A stretch of DNA of 14,511 nucleotides. Origin: an uncultured Collinsella sp. (GTDB taxonomy: Bacteria; Actinomycetota; Coriobacteriia; Coriobacteriales; Coriobacteriaceae). Where the stretch lies: positions 1 to 14,511 of the forward strand of contig CAAFEY010000053.1 of the NCBI GenBank assembly GCA_900761995.1, written 5' to 3'. How positions within the stretch are numbered: the first letter of the stretch is position 1; every line of letters begins with the position of its first letter. Shown here in pieces: positions 12,401 through 14,511 of the stretch. The translations under genes were made by a program, and so were the position numbers. The notes beneath the pieces are model-generated. The model did no database searches and was not told the origin of the DNA. It was given only the letters and a program-made list of their open reading frames with translations.

Positions 12401-14511
12401 ATGGCATTGACCCCCAACGAGGCATATGCGGCCAAGCAGCCGTTTGTGGACAAGGAGACACTCGAGCATATCGTCGAGCAGTTCCCCACACCGTTTCATC
12501 TATACGACGAGGCGGGCATCCGCCGCAACATGCAAGAAGTGCGCGACGCCTTTGCATGGAACCCGGGCTTTAAGGAATACTTTGCCGTCAAGGCCAACCC
12601 CAACCCGGCGCTCATCTCCATTCTCAACGAATACGGCTGCGGCTGCGATTGCTCGAGCTATACCGAGCTCATGATCGCCCGCTCACTGGGTATCACGGGA
12701 CACGACATCATGTTCTCGTCCAACGACACACCGGCTGCCGACTTTGAGCTCGCCGACAAGCTGGGTGCCATCGTCAACTTTGACGACATCAGCCACATCG
12801 GGTTCTTTGAGCGCGTTGCGGGGCCCATCCCCAAGACGGTCAGCTGCCGCTTTAATCCAGGCGGCCTGTTCCAGCTCTCCAACGGCATCATGGACAACCC
12901 GGGCGACTCCAAATATGGCATGACCACCGAGCAACTCTTCGAGGCCTTCCGCATGCTCAAGGCCAAGGGCGCCGAGGACTTTGGCATCCACGCATTCCTT
13001 GCCAGCAACACCGTCACCAACGACTACTACCCCAAGCTCGCGCGCATCCTCTTTGAGCTTGCCGTACGCCTGGAGCGCGAGACCGGCGCACACGTCGCCT
13101 TCATCAATCTGTCCGGCGGCGTCGGCATCCCCTACCTGCCCGAGCAGCAGGCCAACGACATTCGCGCCATCGGCGAGGGAGTACACGCGGCATACGACGA
13201 GATCCTGGTTCCCGCCGGCATGGGCGATGTGGCCATCTGCACTGAGATGGGCCGCTTTATGATGGGCCCCTACGGCTGCCTGGTCACCAAGGCTATCCAC
13301 GAGAAGCAGATCTACAAGGACTATATCGGCGTAGACGCCAGTGCCGTCGACCTCATTCGTCCCGCCATGTATGGCGCTTACCACCACATCACGGTGATGG
13401 GTCAGCCGGGCGGCGCCGACAAGGCCACAGCGCCCGTCACGAACACCTATGACATCACGGGCAATCTGTGCGAGAACAACGACAAGTTCGCTATCGATCG
13501 CGAGCTGCCGCATATCGACATGGGTGACCTGCTTGTAATCCATGATACCGGTGCGCATGGCTACTCCATGGGCTACAACTACAACGGCCGCCTGCGCTCC
13601 GCCGAGGTGCTGCTGCGCCCCGACGGCTCGGCCGACCTTATCCGCCGCGCCGAGCGCCCGGGCGATTACTTTGCCACGCTCGACGTGCTGCCGTGCGGCC
13701 GAGAGCTGCTGGCCAAGTCGCGCGCCGAAAGTGCCCGCCGTCGCGCCCAAGACGAGCGCCTAGCAGTCGCAGCTCAATGGAACAAACGCATCCAGATCGC
13801 GGAGGCGAAGGAGAAGAACATGGACATCCGCAATCTCGAGGGCTCAATCGTCGCCCTGGTTACGCCGTTTAAAAAAGACGGCAGCGTCGACTTTGACGCG
13901 CTCGAGCGCCTTATCGATTTCCACTTGCAAAATGGCACCGATGCCATCCTCACCCTGGGCACCACCGGTGAGAGTGCCACGATGACCGATGACGAGGACA
14001 ACTCCGTCGTCGCCGCGGTGGTCAAGCATGTTGCAGGACGCGTCCCCGTCATCGCCGGCTCAGGCTCCAACTCCACGCAGACCATGCTCACCAAGTCGCT
14101 TACTTACCAGGGCTTGGGAGCCGACGGCCTGCTGCTCATTACCCCCTACTACAACAAGTCCAACGAAGAGGGTATCTATCAGCACTTTAAGACCGTCGCC
14201 GATGCCGTTGACATCCCCTGCATCCTGTACAACATCCCCGGCCGCTGCGGCTGCGGTATCAGCGAGCGCAACGTAGAGCGCCTAGCCGCGCACCCCAACA
14301 TCATGGGCATCAAGGAGGCCTCGGGCAACGTCGCCTACGCGGCCAAGATCGCCCACCTGCTGTCCGACGATTTCCGCATGTACTCGGGCGAGGATGCACT
14401 CACAGTGCCGCTCATGAGCCTGGGCGCTTCGGGCACCATCAGCGTGTGGGCCGACGTGCAGCCGCAGCTTGTACACGACATGTGCCGCGCTTATCTGGAC
14501 GGCGACGTAGC
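12401..14511 (+). CDS. LysA-DapA fusion: diaminopimelate decarboxylase joined in frame to dihydrodipicolinate synthase (3' end outside window)
   Basis: One frame runs without a stop from ATG 12401 to the window edge (over 700 codons). Residues 1 to about 428 are a PLP-dependent diaminopimelate decarboxylase: PLP lysine K64 in FAVKANPN, phosphate loop SGGVG (238-242), EMGR (282-285), CENND with C357, and a GYSMGYNYNGR Tyr region. It converts meso-DAP to lysine. Residues about 429-473 form a charged, Ala/Arg/Glu/Lys-rich helical linker. From M474 the frame is DapA, which condenses pyruvate with aspartate semialdehyde. GTTGES carries T521/T522, YNIPGR has Y610, and the Schiff-base lysine of GIKEAS is K638. 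About 65 DapA residues are missing beyond the edge. In-frame stops just upstream (TAG 12383-12385) fix the LysA start. The ribosome site is GAGG (12387-12390). AAGGAG (13808-13813) precedes the internal ATG 13820 by 6 bp, so separate DapA is also likely. The lysine riboswitch controls it. Confidence 0.88.
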   Translation, partial: MALTPNEAYAAKQPFVDKETLEHIVEQFPTPFHLYDEAGIRRNMQEVRDAFAWNPGFKEYFAVKANPNPALISILNEYGCGCDCSSYTELMIARSLGITGHDIMFSSNDTPAADFELADKLGAIVNFDDISHIGFFERVAGPIPKTVSCRFNPGGLFQLSNGIMDNPGDSKYGMTTEQLFEAFRMLKAKGAEDFGIHAFLASNTVTNDYYPKLARILFELAVRLERETGAHVAFINLSGGVGIPYLPEQQANDIRAIGEGVHAAYDEILVPAGMGDVAICTEMGRFMMGPYGCLVTKAIHEKQIYKDYIGVDASAVDLIRPAMYGAYHHITVMGQPGGADKATAPVTNTYDITGNLCENNDKFAIDRELPHIDMGDLLVIHDTGAHGYSMGYNYNGRLRSAEVLLRPDGSADLIRRAERPGDYFATLDVLPCGRELLAKSRAESARRRAQDERLAVAAQWNKRIQIAEAKEKNMDIRNLEGSIVALVTPFKKDGSVDFDALERLIDFHLQNGTDAILTLGTTGESATMTDDEDNSVVAAVVKHVAGRVPVIAGSGSNSTQTMLTKSLTYQGLGADGLLLITPYYNKSNEEGIYQHFKTVADAVDIPCILYNIPGRCGCGISERNVERLAAHPNIMGIKEASGNVAYAAKIAHLLSDDFRMYSGEDALTVPLMSLGASGTISVWADVQPQLVHDMCRAYLDGDV
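13808..13822 (+). promoter_or_regulatory. dapA: Internal ribosome site and start for the DapA part
   Basis: AAGGAG (13808-13813), itself preceded by GGAGG (13801-13805), stands 6 bp before ATG 13820. That ATG is the normal DapA start (MDIRNLEGSIVALVTPF) and is in frame with LysA. This site is stronger than the one before lysA and suggests DapA is also translated on its own. It may be the remnant of two originally separate genes. Confidence 0.7.

Noticed and set aside
12683..13750. A 355-codon minus-strand frame opposite lysA
   Set aside because: It lies over conserved LysA motifs and shows no family features of its own.
13542..13763. A stop at 13761-13763 in a neighbouring frame as the true end of lysA after a frameshift
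   Set aside because: The LysA frame continues past this point with plausible amphipathic helix codons and normal G/C third positions, while the other frame reads as Ser/Pro/Arg-rich nonsense. Raw reads would still be needed to exclude an indel.
1..14511. CRISPR arrays, tRNA or rRNA genes, insertion sequences with transposase
   Set aside because: No regularly spaced repeats, cloverleaf with CCA-type ends, rRNA segments or transposase motifs were seen on either strand.

Overview
The window looks like chromosomal DNA of a GC-rich Gram-positive anaerobe of the Coriobacteriia, most likely Collinsella or a close relative. The basis is about 60% GC coding with strong G/C third positions, clear Shine-Dalgarno sites, and gene content (fused ECF ATPases, coiled-coil peptidoglycan hydrolase, Lys/D-Asp wall genes) familiar from that group. 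The genus is inferred from memory, not from a search.

Layout. 1-2956 (+) holds an ECF vitamin/metal transporter: the tail of an S component, a double ATPase EcfA-EcfA', and EcfT. Two long inverted repeats lie between S and A. A two-way terminator (2986-3022) separates this from a convergent minus-strand pair, an ATP-grasp ligase followed by an aspartate-racemase family protein. That pair resembles the D-Asp cross-bridge pair of lactic acid bacteria and enterococci. 5404-6035 (+) is a MOSC-domain gene broken by one frameshift. 6270-7403 (+) is a secreted coiled-coil peptidoglycan hydrolase behind a cluster of short perfect dyads.

7441-10670 (-) is a run of small regulatory and membrane genes. 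In transcription order they are: a HigA-type regulator with its own promoter and operator-like dyad, a small membrane protein, an FxLYD-domain membrane protein whose ribosome site is buried in a perfect 14-bp hairpin, an XRE-like regulator, and a membrane Ser/Thr kinase. 10835-12022 (-) is an M20 metallo-amidohydrolase.

12173-14511 (+) is the most striking part. A canonical lysine riboswitch is followed by one uninterrupted reading frame that encodes diaminopimelate decarboxylase (LysA), a 45-residue charged helical linker, and then dihydrodipicolinate synthase (DapA), still open at the window edge. The last and first dedicated enzymes of lysine synthesis are therefore in one frame under one lysine sensor. 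A strong internal ribosome site suggests DapA may also be made alone.

Themes: lysine/DAP supply (riboswitch, LysA-DapA, perhaps the amidohydrolase), wall construction (racemase plus ATP-grasp ligase) and wall turnover (hydrolase) are close together, with a kinase/regulator group between them.
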